From Chara braunii (lineage: Eukaryota; Streptophyta; Charophyceae; Charales; Characeae): 30,001 nucleotides of DNA. The stretch spans positions 824,889 to 854,889 of the forward strand of contig BFEA01000071.1 in NCBI GenBank assembly GCA_003427395.1, in the 5' to 3' direction. A model generated the notes under the pieces. It ran no database searches, was not told where the DNA came from, and saw nothing but the letters and a program-made list of their open reading frames with translations. The number at the start of each line of letters is the position of its first letter. The stretch's first letter is position 1. The position numbers and the translations under genes were made by a program. Shown here in pieces: positions 29,626-30,001 of the stretch.

Positions 29626-29929
29626 TGCCCTGGCCCACAGCCAGGGCCTATTTGGCTATTTGCCAGTCCGGCCTGTGGGACCAGGCCGTGGCCTAACCCC
29701 ACAGGCCGTGCGGTTATTCAGTCCAGTCTAGTCCAGTCCAGTCAGTCCGCTGGGGGTATACCCCAGCTGCAGTCTGTTTTGTGGCATTCTTCATTTGCAT
29801 AGATTGGAGTACGTGCGTGTTGAGTCTGCGTTGGAGCTACGCTGTCCCTTCCAGCTCCATCTCCATCTCCCCCATCCTCATCCCTTCGTCTTGATCCTGA
29901 CGGACCGCCATCCCGGCGGGTCCGTCACA
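29626..29929 (+). repeat. LTR of a different retrotransposon (about 300 bp), + strand
   Basis: The sequence ends in CA at 29928-29929, one base before a perfect initiator-Met primer site, so it is a 5' LTR. The proposed start tgccctggccc at 29626 is where the LINE homology stops and begins with TG, but no second LTR is available to confirm it. It contains a (gtcca)n-like run near 29718-29748 and nested inverted repeats. Confidence 0.6.
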
Positions 29930-29930
29930 C

Positions 29931-29942
29931 TGGTATCAGAGC
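29931..29942 (+). other. Primer binding site (initiator-Met tRNA), + strand element
   Basis: A perfect TGGTATCAGAGC follows the LTR. The element's body lies beyond the window. Confidence 0.9.
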
Positions 29943-30001
29943 AGGCTTTCCTCCCTGCTCCTCTCCCCCACCCACCCCACCTATCAGTTGCCACGTGGCT
30001 T

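Noticed and set aside
1-30001. CRISPR array, bacterial operons, riboswitches
   Set aside because: Repeats here are microsatellites, minisatellites and transposons. Introns, A-tailed retrocopies and a mitochondrial fragment show the window is eukaryotic nuclear DNA.

Overview
The window looks like nuclear DNA of a streptophyte with flagellated sperm, most likely a charophyte alga such as Chara. Two adjacent exons encode the N-terminal tail of an axonemal dynein heavy chain, a family absent from flowering plants. A short insert matches the start of mitochondrial nad4L in a plant-type sequence. The LTR elements carry the plant initiator-Met tRNA primer site. Several degenerate pol proteins also resemble, from memory, Chara predicted proteins. 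The genus is an inference; no search was run.

Layout. 1-301: microsatellites. 715-3285: degenerate Ty3/gypsy pol (here gypsy-3, + strand), split by an AT-rich insert of about 360 bp. 3366-3560: A-tailed SINE-like retroposon. 3760-5749: 5' end of a second gypsy family (gypsy-2, - strand: gag N-terminus, leader, primer site, LTR). 5750-16565: a long gypsy element (gypsy-1, - strand) with two LTRs, gag, protease, RT/RNase H, integrase and a C-terminal chromodomain. Its gag holds a hAT-like transposon (11389-13106) flanked by a perfect 8-bp target duplication; this transposon contains a 542-base run of N.

16566-21040: host gene region. Dynein exons lie at 20654-21039 and 18228-18341 on the - strand. 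The roughly 2.3-kb intron between them contains tandem duplications and an A-tailed U2 snRNA retrocopy. That retrocopy sits in a duplicated copy of the intron's own 3' end. 21040-22590 is G-rich sequence without a recognised gene. 22590-22792 is a second copy of the SINE-like element. 22940-23780 is a LINE RT fragment.

23770-26490 is another gypsy-2 fragment (protease, zinc knuckle, capsid, N-terminal coil, - strand) with a mitochondrial nad4L insertion. 26500-29620 is a LINE (ORF1 and endonuclease, + strand), cut off by a different LTR at about 29626-29929 that is followed by a primer site.

Almost every coding stretch is a decayed transposable element with frameshifts, stops or lost catalytic residues. 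The dynein exons are the only intact host coding sequence I recognise. No exon downstream of 18228 is visible, so the TE nest to the left may lie in a very long dynein intron, or the gene may be broken here. I did not find a new cellular system. The most unusual items are the U2 retrocopy at the duplicated 3' splice region, the mitochondrial insertion in a retrotransposon gag, the hAT-in-gag nesting, and the TTGACC array in the gypsy-1 leader.
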